42,767 nt of DNA, from NCBI GenBank assembly GCA_023265045.1, contig JAHFUQ010000010.1:1-42767 (forward strand). The letters are read 5' to 3'. This document shows, piece after piece, positions 16,237 through 24,051 of the stretch (within the stretch, counting starts at the first letter, position 1; each line of letters opens with the position of its first letter). This DNA is from Acidimicrobiia bacterium. GTDB lineage: Bacteria; Actinomycetota; Acidimicrobiia; Acidimicrobiales; AC-14. The position numbers and the translations under genes were made by a program. The notes beneath the pieces were generated by a model, which saw only the letters and a program-made list of their open reading frames with translations, searched no databases and had not been told where the DNA came from.

Positions 16237-17652
16237 TCAGCCTGCCTCGCGCGGCGCCACCAGCACGGCGTGCGAACCTACTTCTCGGCGCGCCGCCAAC
16301 CGGACGAGACGCCGCTCAAGCGCAAAGACGGCCAGGACGCCGACGATCAGCCCCATCGTGTTGTACACGAGCTGCACGAACAGCCCCCGGCTCGTCCACT
16401 GCAACAGCAGGGGAACGCTGATCGCAGCGAGCACGTCAAGGGTCACAAACCGGAGCCGGTTCCGGAGCCAGTACAGCATCAATCTCCTGACGCCGTAGCC
16501 GAACATGGCCATCCCCACGGCGACGCCTATCCATCCGAAATTGAGGAACATCTCACCCCACACCGGAAAGGCTCGACCTTCCTGAAGGGCGGTGTACCCG
16601 CCAATCGCGGTCACGGTCGGCGGGTACGGCTTGGCCGGCCAGACGGATCGCGGCACCACCTGGTAGACCAAATAGGTGTACGACGTTCCGAACAAATAAC
16701 CATTCTCGCCGGTGTAGGGAACGAGGCCGGCGAGCGGCAGGAACACGTCAAACGACCGCGCCGCGCTTTCCCTGATGCCGACGGCGGTGGCGCCGTACTG
16801 GGACACCGTCCGCAGGTAGCCGCCGACCCCGAGGACCACGCCGCCGCCCACAAGCACCGCGAGCAGCGACCGGGCGGGCGGGAGGAGGCGGCCGCGCTTG
16901 CGCCAGTACTGGAGGAGCGCGACGGCGCAGAGCATGGTGATGACCAGGTAGCGGACGCCCGTGGCGAAGAAGTAGAACGCCAACAGGAAGATGAGGGCGC
17001 CGCACAGCCTCCGTACCGCCGTGCTGCGCACCTGGTAGAAGAGGTACAGGAGGAGGCCGCCGAGGTACTGCGGGGCGTAGGTGACATAGGCCGTGACGCC
17101 CGATTCCGCCGACCTGTCGTCCCCCAGCCGGATCGCCCAGCCCCCGACGCCGTAACGGGCGAAGCGGTACAGGATGAGCATGCCTGCGACCAGTGCCAGG
17201 ACCTTGGCGACGCGGTCGATGAGCGAACCCGACAGGTTGGCGCCCTGAGACTGGTCCACCACCGCCCGCTCGACCGGAACGGCCACGCCCTGGCGCGGTG
17301 CGGCAAGCGCATAGCCGACGATGAAGGCGACCACGGCGAGGGCACAGATGGCGCTGGCGGTCCAGAACCAGGGCCGGTAATCCACGCCGAGGAGGAATGT
17401 CTCCTCGGCGGAGGCGAGCGCCACGGGCACGATCGTCCCGTAGATCAAGCCGAGACCGGCGACGATCAGCACCGGGCTGATCGCCGACGCGCTCACCTGA
17501 TCAGACACAACCACCGCCCAGCCCACGACGCCCACAGTGACCCAGAGCGCGACGCATACCAGGGCGATGGGAACCTCGGCGCCGATGAGAACACCCAACG
17601 CCACGCCGGCAACGGCGATAGCGGCGATTCTGATCATTGAGCGGCGAGACAT
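16237..17652 (-). CDS. O-antigen/oligosaccharide repeat-unit polymerase (Wzy-like)
   Basis: 471-residue polytopic membrane protein with about 11-12 hydrophobic segments and a large loop between the later helices (about residues 270-350: YLRTVSQYG, LPLAGLVPYTGENGYLFGTSYTYLVYQVVPRSVWP, then FPVWGEMFLNFGWIGV). The phrase VVPRSVWPAKP followed by GEMFLNFGW is characteristic of the Wzy/OpsA-type oligosaccharide polymerases. It would join lipid-linked repeat units on the outer face. Wzy proteins diverge strongly, so the call rests on topology, this motif and context. ATG 17652 shares a promoter region with the divergent GT4 gene. Confidence 0.8.
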   Translation of the reverse strand: MSRRSMIRIAAIAVAGVALGVLIGAEVPIALVCVALWVTVGVVGWAVVVSDQVSASAISPVLIVAGLGLIYGTIVPVALASAEETFLLGVDYRPWFWTASAICALAVVAFIVGYALAAPRQGVAVPVERAVVDQSQGANLSGSLIDRVAKVLALVAGMLILYRFARYGVGGWAIRLGDDRSAESGVTAYVTYAPQYLGGLLLYLFYQVRSTAVRRLCGALIFLLAFYFFATGVRYLVITMLCAVALLQYWRKRGRLLPPARSLLAVLVGGGVVLGVGGYLRTVSQYGATAVGIRESAARSFDVFLPLAGLVPYTGENGYLFGTSYTYLVYQVVPRSVWPAKPYPPTVTAIGGYTALQEGRAFPVWGEMFLNFGWIGVAVGMAMFGYGVRRLMLYWLRNRLRFVTLDVLAAISVPLLLQWTSRGLFVQLVYNTMGLIVGVLAVFALERRLVRLAARREVGSHAVLVAPREAG

Positions 17653-17665
17653 TGGTCGAATCCGC

Positions 17666-17672
17666 TAGTATA
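17666..17672. promoter_or_regulatory. Overlapping bidirectional -10 elements around palindrome GTATAC
   Basis: The 28-bp gap between the divergent starts 17652 (-) and 17681 (+) contains TAGTAT (17666-17671) for the plus strand and TATACT (17667-17672) for the minus strand, sharing the palindrome GTATAC (17668-17673). Distances to the start codons are 9 nt (+) and 14 nt (-), so both mRNAs would have almost no leader. Confidence 0.5.
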
Positions 17673-17680
17673 CCAGGCTG

Positions 17681-18802
17681 ATGCGCGACGAGCTGCTTGG
17701 TGACGACGACCAGCGTCGCCTCGCCATCTTTACCAACATTCCCAATCCCTACAACCACTATTTGTACGCGGCATTGCGGCAGTCCGGCTGGGACCTGCGC
17801 GTGGTCTATAAGGGGGACCCTCAGTCGGCGGGCCGATCGTGGTCCATTGAACCGGATCCCCGAGACACCATCACCGGTTCAATCCGCGACGAAGCGCGCG
17901 CATTACGCCGCTGCCGGGCCGAACGGCGTCAGGTGATCCTCACGGGGGGCTACGCCGGCCTCGTCGACGTCGAGCGCCGAGCCCTGCTCGCTCGCGCCGC
18001 CCGCCCGCTGCTCTTCTGGGGCGAGCGCCTCAGCCCACCCCGGCGGCTGACGTCCACCGTGAGAACGCTGTACTTCGCGGGGTTCGACGCGGTCCTGGCC
18101 GTGGGGACGTGGGCCGTCGCCGGCTACCGCGCCGCGGCGAGGTCGGCCGCCGTTCACGTGTTCCCCTACACGACGGCGGCTCCAGGGTCTGCCGGACGCC
18201 AGCCGGACGCCGTACCCGTCGTCGGATTCGTGGGCGACCTCATCGAGCGCAAGGGCGTCGACATCCTCCTCGACGGCCTCGCCCGCATCCCTGAGGGAAC
18301 GCGTCCTGCGCTGGAGGTCGCCGGCGCCGGACCGGCCCAGGGCGCGCTGGCCGAGCTCGCCCGCCGGCGCGGGCTCTCGGTGGCGTGGCTCGGGCACGTG
18401 CCCGAGGAGGAGATGCGCGGCCTCCGCGCCCGCTGGTGGGCCCAGGCTGTCCCGTCGCGCTACGACGGGTGGGGGGTCGTCGTGGCCGAGGCCCTCGGCG
18501 CCGGGGTTCCGGTCGTGGCGTCCGCCCACGTCGGCGCCGCCGTCGACCTCGTGCGTGACGGGGTCAACGGCTCGATCGTCGGCGAGGGCGGCGACTGGGC
18601 CTCGGCTCTGCGCCGCTACACCGACCTGGAGGTCGTCCGGCGGGAGGGCCGCCTCGCCGCCCTGGTCGGGGAAGCGTTCTCCGCCGACGCCGCCGCGACG
18701 TGGCTCACCCGCCTGCTACTCGACGGCGTCGGCGCCGCCCAACCCCGCTCGTTTGTCGACGACACCTGGCAAAGCCTCGACGGGCGGCTCGTTGGCGACT
18801 AG
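17681..18802 (+). CDS. GT4-family glycosyltransferase
   Basis: 373-residue GT-B enzyme. The acceptor domain begins RRLAIFTNIPNPYNHYLYAAL, a wording seen in glycan-locus GT4 proteins. The donor domain has VVGFVGDLIERKGVDILLDGL and GWGVVVAEALGAGVPVVAS. In the E-x7-E motif the first Glu is Asp (YDGWGVVVAE), a conservative change. The last 87 nt overlap, tail to tail, the end of the flippase gene on the other strand; both frames are open there and both C-termini are plausible. Confidence 0.86.
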   Translation: MRDELLGDDDQRRLAIFTNIPNPYNHYLYAALRQSGWDLRVVYKGDPQSAGRSWSIEPDPRDTITGSIRDEARALRRCRAERRQVILTGGYAGLVDVERRALLARAARPLLFWGERLSPPRRLTSTVRTLYFAGFDAVLAVGTWAVAGYRAAARSAAVHVFPYTTAAPGSAGRQPDAVPVVGFVGDLIERKGVDILLDGLARIPEGTRPALEVAGAGPAQGALAELARRRGLSVAWLGHVPEEEMRGLRARWWAQAVPSRYDGWGVVVAEALGAGVPVVASAHVGAAVDLVRDGVNGSIVGEGGDWASALRRYTDLEVVRREGRLAALVGEAFSADAAATWLTRLLLDGVGAAQPRSFVDDTWQSLDGRLVGD

Positions 18803-20059
18803 TCGCGGACGCCGAGCGAACTCTCCGAGCATGACGGCCAGCGCGACGCCGTACGCCAACGCCGAGACGGTGGCCGCGCCACGGATGCCGTACCAGCGAA
18901 TCGCCGGGACCAGCAGGCAGACCGTCACCACGCCGGCGACGGCCTGGGCGACGATCAGGGGCCTGACCCGGTCGGCCGCCTTACCGAAGGCGATGAGCGG
19001 CGCGGCGGCGACGAGGAAGACGGCGCCAACGAGGAGGATCTGGGCGGCGCGGGTGGCGCCCAGGTACCTGCCGCCGTAGAGCGCCCGGATGAGCGACGGG
19101 GTCGCGGCGATCAGGGCCGCGCTGACGGCCACACCCGCGACGAACATGGCCGCCAGCACCTCGCTGGTGATACGGCGCCGGCGCCGGACGTCCCTGGTCA
19201 TCAGCATGGGAAACATGACCTGTTCGACGGTTCCGGCGAGGAGCTGGGTGAGCGACGAGAGGCCGATGGCGACGGAGTACAGCCCGAGCTGAGCAGGGGC
19301 GATGAACATGGAAAGGATGAACTGGTCCAAACGCTGGTTCACCAGGTTGGGCGCGCCGAACAGCGTCACCTGAGCGCCATAGCGGCGCAACGCGGGGATC
19401 GCGGGCGGCGGCCCGTCCGGCTCGCCTTCGCCGGCCGCCCGTCGGAGCCAGGCGCGGATCGCGACCGCCGTCACCGTCGATCCGATGGCCAGCGCGGCGA
19501 CCCCGGTGCCGCTTGTCAGCCGACCCGTGGCGAACAGCGCGGCCGTGAGCGCGGCGTACACGAGCGGCGTCATGACCCGGCTGGCGTTCCAGTGCCGGAA
19601 GTCCTGCGCCGCCCGGAGCACGCCGGCGCCGACCATCGAATAGATGTTGCTCGGGAGGGTGACCCCGACGCTGGCGAGGCAGATCAGCCGGGTCGAGGTG
19701 GCGGAATGCCGGGTGATGTTGAGCACGATCGCGCTGAGCGCCACCAGCGCCACGATCGCCTGCCCGCGCATGGCCGCCATCAAGGCGCGCCGGACCCGCT
19801 CCGCCTCCCTCCGGTCACCTTGGGCGGCAAAGACGATGGCCTCGTCGGCCCCGAGCATGGCCAGCCAGGAGACGATCAGCCCCGAGATCGTGACGCCGAA
19901 CAGCACACCGCGCCCGGACGGGCTCAGGCCGCGTGCGGTCACGACGCCGGTGACGAACCCGAGGCCCATCGTGAGGGCATTGCCCAGGGCGGTCGTGCGC
20001 AGCGCCTCCGTGCGGGCCGCCCGCCGGGCCCACGTCGCGGCGGTGTTCACGAGACTCAT
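18716..20059 (-). CDS. Polysaccharide flippase (Wzx-like, MOP superfamily)
   Basis: 447-residue membrane protein with about 12-14 helices. The N-terminus (RTTALGNALTMGLGFVTGVVTARGLSPSGRGVLF) has the G-R-G-x-hydrophobic pattern of Wzx/lipid III flippases, and APNLVNQRLDQFILSMFIAPAQLGLYSVAIGLSSL is the matching second-half signature. It would move the lipid-linked repeat unit across the membrane for the Wzy polymerase at 16237. ATG 20059 overlaps the upstream methyltransferase stop (ATGA); the open frame beyond it is a shadow of that gene. The 3' end overlaps the convergent GT4 gene by 87 bp. Confidence 0.88.
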   Translation of the reverse strand: MSLVNTAATWARRAARTEALRTTALGNALTMGLGFVTGVVTARGLSPSGRGVLFGVTISGLIVSWLAMLGADEAIVFAAQGDRREAERVRRALMAAMRGQAIVALVALSAIVLNITRHSATSTRLICLASVGVTLPSNIYSMVGAGVLRAAQDFRHWNASRVMTPLVYAALTAALFATGRLTSGTGVAALAIGSTVTAVAIRAWLRRAAGEGEPDGPPPAIPALRRYGAQVTLFGAPNLVNQRLDQFILSMFIAPAQLGLYSVAIGLSSLTQLLAGTVEQVMFPMLMTRDVRRRRRITSEVLAAMFVAGVAVSAALIAATPSLIRALYGGRYLGATRAAQILLVGAVFLVAAAPLIAFGKAADRVRPLIVAQAVAGVVTVCLLVPAIRWYGIRGAATVSALAYGVALAVMLGEFARRPRLVANEPPVEALPGVVDKRAGLGGADAVE

Positions 20060-20868
20060 CGGGACGGGCTTTCGAAGCGGACCAACCCTGTGCCCGTCCA
20101 GTGACCGAGGCTGGTGGCGTCGAACTTCGGGTCGCGGATCGAACGCCAGAGCTCCACCATCGTCAGCAGCCTGATGTCGTCGTAGACGACCAGTGCGCCG
20201 GGTTGCAACGTCTCCTTCAGCCGGCGGTGCAGCAGCGGCTCGAATCGGCCGTCCTTCGGTCCGTCGACGAAGACCAAGTCGGCGCGGGCGAGCACGTCGG
20301 CGTTCGAGGCAAAGACCTCGTCGTCGGACAGATCGCCCAGGCGTTGCTCGATGGTTACGAAGTCCGCGTCGCACAGCAAGTTGTCTGGCAGGGTCCGCCA
20401 CGGCACGATGTCGAACGTCACGAGCCGGCCGGCGGGGCCGAGCGCCGACGCCATCGCGAGTGCGCCAAGACCGGTGCTGGTCCCCACCTCGACCACGAGA
20501 AGAGGCTGGACGATCGCCACCATGGCGGCGAGGAACCGGTAGTGCTCGCCGGGCCAGAGGTTCAACAGGCGGCCGGCGTCGTCGCGGCCGCGGGCCAGGG
20601 TCGAGAGGTCGACGTCCTTGGCGCGCGACGCGGCTTGGATGGCCAGCTCGAACAGCTCCGCGCTGGCGGGGTGGCGCTCGTCCTCCTGGGCGTCGACCAG
20701 GGCCGTCCACTCGAGGTGGAGGGCCGAGCTCGGCGGGCGTAGGAGCCAACGGAGGGCCCGACCGGTCACGAGCGCTTTGCTCGCCAGCCGGCCCGCGACG
20801 GCGCGCATCGGCGACGGGAGGAATCTCGTCTTCGAGCGTTGCGCCGCGGTCACGTCAGCTGGCGCCAT
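20056..20868 (-). CDS. Class I SAM-dependent methyltransferase (Methyltransf_24/CmcI-like)
   Basis: 270-residue enzyme. Motif I VVEVGTSTGLGALAMASAL (about residue 126), VTFDIVPW for the second strand, LVFVDGPKDGRFEPLL for strand 4, and VVYDDIRLLTM are present. This order fits sugar O-methyltransferases of the cephalosporin-hydroxylase-like/Methyltransf_24 group. It begins a new transcription unit: TACGTT (20876-20881) lies 7 nt before the ATG and no Shine-Dalgarno is present. Translationally coupled to the flippase gene. Confidence 0.82.
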   Translation of the reverse strand: MAPADVTAAQRSKTRFLPSPMRAVAGRLASKALVTGRALRWLLRPPSSALHLEWTALVDAQEDERHPASAELFELAIQAASRAKDVDLSTLARGRDDAGRLLNLWPGEHYRFLAAMVAIVQPLLVVEVGTSTGLGALAMASALGPAGRLVTFDIVPWRTLPDNLLCDADFVTIEQRLGDLSDDEVFASNADVLARADLVFVDGPKDGRFEPLLHRRLKETLQPGALVVYDDIRLLTMVELWRSIRDPKFDATSLGHWTGTGLVRFESPSR

Positions 20869-20875
20869 GAACAGG

Positions 20876-20881
20876 AACGTA
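20876..20881 (-). promoter_or_regulatory. Candidate -10 (TACGTT), leaderless
   Basis: TACGTT on the minus strand ends 7 nt before ATG 20868. It falls between the stop of the 26-codon ORF (20890) and the methyltransferase, marking a probable break between the CDP-sugar operon and the methyltransferase-flippase pair. Confidence 0.4.
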
Positions 20882-20889
20882 CGCCGCGT

Positions 20890-20970
20890 TTAGAAGTCCC
20901 ACGCTGGCCGCCGCCCCGAGAGCTTTTCGAACTCGAGCTCCATGATCTCGTGGAACAGCGACGTCGTCAC
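20890..20970 (-). CDS. Possible 26-residue ORF at the end of the CDP-sugar operon
   Basis: GTG 20970 overlaps the TGA of the SDR gene as GTGA, the same junction used by the real genes of this operon. The 26 codons end in G or C in 24 cases, and the peptide begins MTTSLFHEIMELEF and ends GRRPAWDF. Third-position bias and the coupled start suggest it is or was coding. It could be a small protein or the surviving C-terminal end of a deleted gene. No family recognised; a chance ORF is possible at this length. Confidence 0.35.
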   Translation of the reverse strand: MTTSLFHEIMELEFEKLSGRRPAWDF

Positions 20971-21839
20971 CGCGTTGCGCCCGCCTCCGCTCGCACTCGC
21001 CACCACCGTACCGTTGCCCCGGCCGCGGACCCGAGGTCGAAGCGCGGCGCCCACCCGATCGCCCGCAGGCCGTCGGGATCACCGACGTAGCGGGTCAGCT
21101 CGTTGTCGGAGTAGGGCCGGGCGCCGAAGTTGATCAACTCCGCCCCGCCGGCCTCGGCGGCCAGCGCCAGCGCCAGTTCCCGAAGGGTCGTCGGCGCGCC
21201 CGAGGCGATGTCGACGGTCCCCATCACCTCGCTCGACCCGATCGCCACCAGCGCCGAGGCGACGTCCTCGACGTACAACGTGTCGCGCACCTGCCGGCCG
21301 TCGGTGACATCGACCGGCGCCCGGCGGAGGAGGGCGTTCACCACGGTGGGGACGAACCGCCGCTCGTCCTCCCCTGGGCCGAACACGCCGTACACGTGGG
21401 CGCACACGATCCCCGCCCCGCCGCCCGCCAACCCCTCGGCGACGCGGTGCAGCGCGCCCTTGGCCGCCGCGTACGGGCTCTCGGGCTGGACGACCTCGAC
21501 GCCACTGCCGGCCAGCACGATCCGCTCGCACCCGTCGGCGAGGAGATGATCGATCAACCGGGCACTTGCCTCCATTGACTCGGCGTTGCGCTCGGTGTCG
21601 GTCATCCACTTCCCCGGCTCGACGTACCACGCCAGGTGAATGGCGAGGTCCGGCTTCGCCCGTGCCACGGCCTCCCCCATGGCGTTTGCGTCGTTGAGGT
21701 CGGCGGTGATCCGGGTCACGGCGCCGCCCTCGGGCGCGGCCCGGCGGCTGAGGGCGAAGACGGTGTCGCCGCGTCGGGCCAACTGGGCGACGACATGGCG
21801 GCCGATGAAGCCCGACGCGCCGGTGACGAGCACGTTCAC
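20967..21839 (-). CDS. NAD(P)-dependent sugar epimerase/reductase (extended SDR)
   Basis: 290-residue cytosolic SDR. Cofactor loop VLVTGASGFIGRHVV at the N-terminus; catalytic YxxxK in SPYAAAKGALHRV; HVYGVFGPGE and VRDTLYVEDVASAL downstream. It is the last full enzyme of the rfbF-rfbG-GT2-C-methyltransferase set and most simply provides the C4 ketoreduction (or epimerisation) that finishes the CDP-6-deoxyhexose. GTG 21839 overlaps the C-methyltransferase stop (GTGA) and places the Rossmann strand directly after the start. Confidence 0.85.
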   Translation of the reverse strand: MNVLVTGASGFIGRHVVAQLARRGDTVFALSRRAAPEGGAVTRITADLNDANAMGEAVARAKPDLAIHLAWYVEPGKWMTDTERNAESMEASARLIDHLLADGCERIVLAGSGVEVVQPESPYAAAKGALHRVAEGLAGGGAGIVCAHVYGVFGPGEDERRFVPTVVNALLRRAPVDVTDGRQVRDTLYVEDVASALVAIGSSEVMGTVDIASGAPTTLRELALALAAEAGGAELINFGARPYSDNELTRYVGDPDGLRAIGWAPRFDLGSAAGATVRWWRVRAEAGATR

Positions 21840-23071
21840 GGGATGAACCGAGGCTCGGGAAGGGGGACGAGGAACCGCCCGCCGCGGTCGATGTAGGCCT
21901 GCTGTTGCTCGACGACCTCGGCGGCGAAGTTCCACACCAGCAGCAGGACGACATCGGGCATCTCGTCGAGGATCGCCTCGGCGGGGCGGATGGGGATACG
22001 GACGCCGGGCATCAGCCGGCCGTGCTTCAGGGGGTTCCGGTCGGCGACGAACTCGATCACACCGGCGCCGATGCCGAAGGCGTTCAGCAGCACCGTCCCC
22101 TTCGCCGCGGCTCCGTAGGCGGCGACCCGGTGGCCCTCCGTGCGCAGGGCGGCCAAACAGCCACGCAATCGCTCGCCCAGCGCCGCGACGCTCGATGCGA
22201 ACTGCTCGTAGTAGGCGAGGTCGAGCAGCCCGGCGTCCTTCTCCTCGGCCAGCAGTTCGGCCACCCGCGGTCCCTCCTGCGCCACGCCCGCCCGCTGCGC
22301 GTGTACCCGCAACGAGCCGCCGTGGACGGCGAGGCGCTCGACGTCGACCACCACCAGGTCGTGCTGGGCGAGAAGCCCGGCCAGGCTCGACAGCGAGTAG
22401 TAGAAGACGTGCTCGTGGTAGATGGTGTCGAACTCCAGATGGTCGACGAGGGCGCGGACGTACGGGGTCTCCACCACTAGGCGGCCGCTGGGGCTGAGCA
22501 CCGTCTCGATCCCCCGCAGGGCGTCGTGGATGTCGGGCAGATGGGCGAGCACATTGTTGGCGTGAAGCACGTCCGCGGTAAGGCCGTGGTCTCGCAGGCG
22601 CCGGGCCAGATCGGCGGAGAAGAACTCGTTGACGGTCGCGATGCCCCGGTCCTCGGCGATACGCGCGATCGTGGCCGCCGGTTCGATGCCCAGCACGGGG
22701 ATGCCCTGGCGGTGGTAGTGCTCGAGCAGGTAGCCGTCGTTGCTGCCGATCTCCATCACCCGGCTGGCGGCCGTCAGCGACATTTGCCCGATGAGAGCGT
22801 CTGCCAGCGCGCCGGCATGGGCCACGAACGCGTCCGAGCTGGACGACAGGTAGACGTAGTCGGCGAACAACTGGGCGGGGTCGACCGTCTCGGCGATCTG
22901 GACGAGGGCGCACTCGGGGCAGAACACGACCGCGAGCGGGAAGCACGCCGTCGGTGGCTCGGGCGCCGAGTCCGGCTCGGTGTACGCATTGGCGAGGGGC
23001 TGGCGGCCGAGGTCGATGACGAGATCGGGTTCGGCGGCGCCGCAGCCGCGACACGGACTGGTCTTCTCCAC
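21836..23071 (-). CDS. NDP-sugar C-methyltransferase (TylC3/EryBIII type)
   Basis: 411-residue enzyme of the three-domain sugar C-methyltransferase family. The N-terminal zinc-binding domain has CRGCG and FCPECALVQ; the SAM domain has VMEIGSNDGYLLEHY and NNVLAHLPD; then IYHEHVFYYSLSSL and the C-terminal domain with AYGAAAKGTVLLN. Known members put a methyl branch on C3 of 4-keto-6-deoxy-NDP-sugars, using SAM. Beside rfbF and rfbG the substrate should be a CDP-4-keto-6-deoxyhexose. GTG 23071 shares its G with the stop of the GT2 gene (TAGTG) and gives normal family length; the longer open frame is a shadow. Confidence 0.9.
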   Translation of the reverse strand: MEKTSPCRGCGAAEPDLVIDLGRQPLANAYTEPDSAPEPPTACFPLAVVFCPECALVQIAETVDPAQLFADYVYLSSSSDAFVAHAGALADALIGQMSLTAASRVMEIGSNDGYLLEHYHRQGIPVLGIEPAATIARIAEDRGIATVNEFFSADLARRLRDHGLTADVLHANNVLAHLPDIHDALRGIETVLSPSGRLVVETPYVRALVDHLEFDTIYHEHVFYYSLSSLAGLLAQHDLVVVDVERLAVHGGSLRVHAQRAGVAQEGPRVAELLAEEKDAGLLDLAYYEQFASSVAALGERLRGCLAALRTEGHRVAAYGAAAKGTVLLNAFGIGAGVIEFVADRNPLKHGRLMPGVRIPIRPAEAILDEMPDVVLLLVWNFAAEVVEQQQAYIDRGGRFLVPLPEPRFIP

Positions 23072-24051
23072 TACGGGTAAATGAGCTCGACCGGGACGTG
23101 CGCCCGCAGGTCGTGGATGCGCGCTCGTTCCTGCAAGTAGCCGCGGGCCGTGAGCAGGGGAAGGAGGGGCCACCACCGCGAGGGCGACCCGCCCAGCTCA
23201 CGCACCGCCGCCCGCGGCTCGCCCTTGAGCAACTGGATGGCGGCGGCGGTGCCGGCCATCGCCGCCCCGCGCAACCGTGTGCGCACAACCGTCCGGCGCG
23301 ACAGGCCGAGGCCCTCGCCGAACTCATCCACGAAGGCGTTCCAGAACTCGTGCTGCTCCCACGTGGAGCGCCGCGAGCTGCGTGCCGCCACCGCCACCTG
23401 CCGACCATGGATGCGGTTGACCGTCAGCGGCATCTCGGTGCGGGCGTAGTCCCAACGGGTCAGCATCCGGGCCCAGCAGAAGACATCGGCGTGGGCGAAG
23501 CGACCGTCGAAGTGATCGCTGGCGGCCCAGGCGCGGCGCCGGACGGCGGCGGTCGTGAACGAGGGCAGGACGATCCGCTCCTTGCCGCCCAGCATGCGCC
23601 GCAGCACGTCCGGCCCGCCGGCGACGCGCACGGCGGCGCCGTCGATCGCCGACGGGCGATCCAGGTACCCGTTGGCGTACAGGTGGGACTCGCCGTGGCC
23701 GACCAGCCCGACCCGTTCGGGCAACGCGGCCACGATCTCCCGCAGGTCCTCGACACACGACGGTTCGAGGCGGTCGTCGTGGCAAAGCGGCTTGATCCAC
23801 TCCGTCGCCGCCAGGTCGACGGCCCGGTTCAGGCTGTCCGCCAGCGCCAGAAACTCCTCCGTCCGGCTGGCTCGGATCCGCCTGTCCTTACGGGCGTACC
23901 GCTCGATGATCGCGGGTGTGTCGTCGGTCGACGCGTTGTCGGATACAACGACGGAGAATTCCGTCGCAGTCTGGGCGAGGACGCTGTCCAGGGCGTCGGC
24001 CAGGAAGTCGGCGCCGTTGTGCACCGGGATGCAAACGGTGAGGGTTGTCAC
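23071..24051 (-). CDS. GT2-family glycosyltransferase
   Basis: 326-residue GT-A inverting glycosyltransferase. N-terminal TLTVCIPVHNGADFLADAL, the nucleotide-binding VVVSDNASTDDTPAI, and a metal-site region KPLCHDD in place of a classic DxD are visible. The C-terminal third is basic and helical without clear membrane segments. Sitting inside the CDP-sugar cassette, it is the best candidate to transfer the branched deoxysugar. GTG 24051 overlaps the rfbG stop (GTGA). Confidence 0.87.
   Translation of the reverse strand: MTTLTVCIPVHNGADFLADALDSVLAQTATEFSVVVSDNASTDDTPAIIERYARKDRRIRASRTEEFLALADSLNRAVDLAATEWIKPLCHDDRLEPSCVEDLREIVAALPERVGLVGHGESHLYANGYLDRPSAIDGAAVRVAGGPDVLRRMLGGKERIVLPSFTTAAVRRRAWAASDHFDGRFAHADVFCWARMLTRWDYARTEMPLTVNRIHGRQVAVAARSSRRSTWEQHEFWNAFVDEFGEGLGLSRRTVVRTRLRGAAMAGTAAAIQLLKGEPRAAVRELGGSPSRWWPLLPLLTARGYLQERARIHDLRAHVPVELIYP

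Noticed and set aside
20967-23408. One 813-residue fusion protein (upstream frame plus SDR)
   Set aside because: The upstream part is an out-of-frame shadow of the C-methyltransferase and GT2; the SDR has its own GTG in a GTGA junction.
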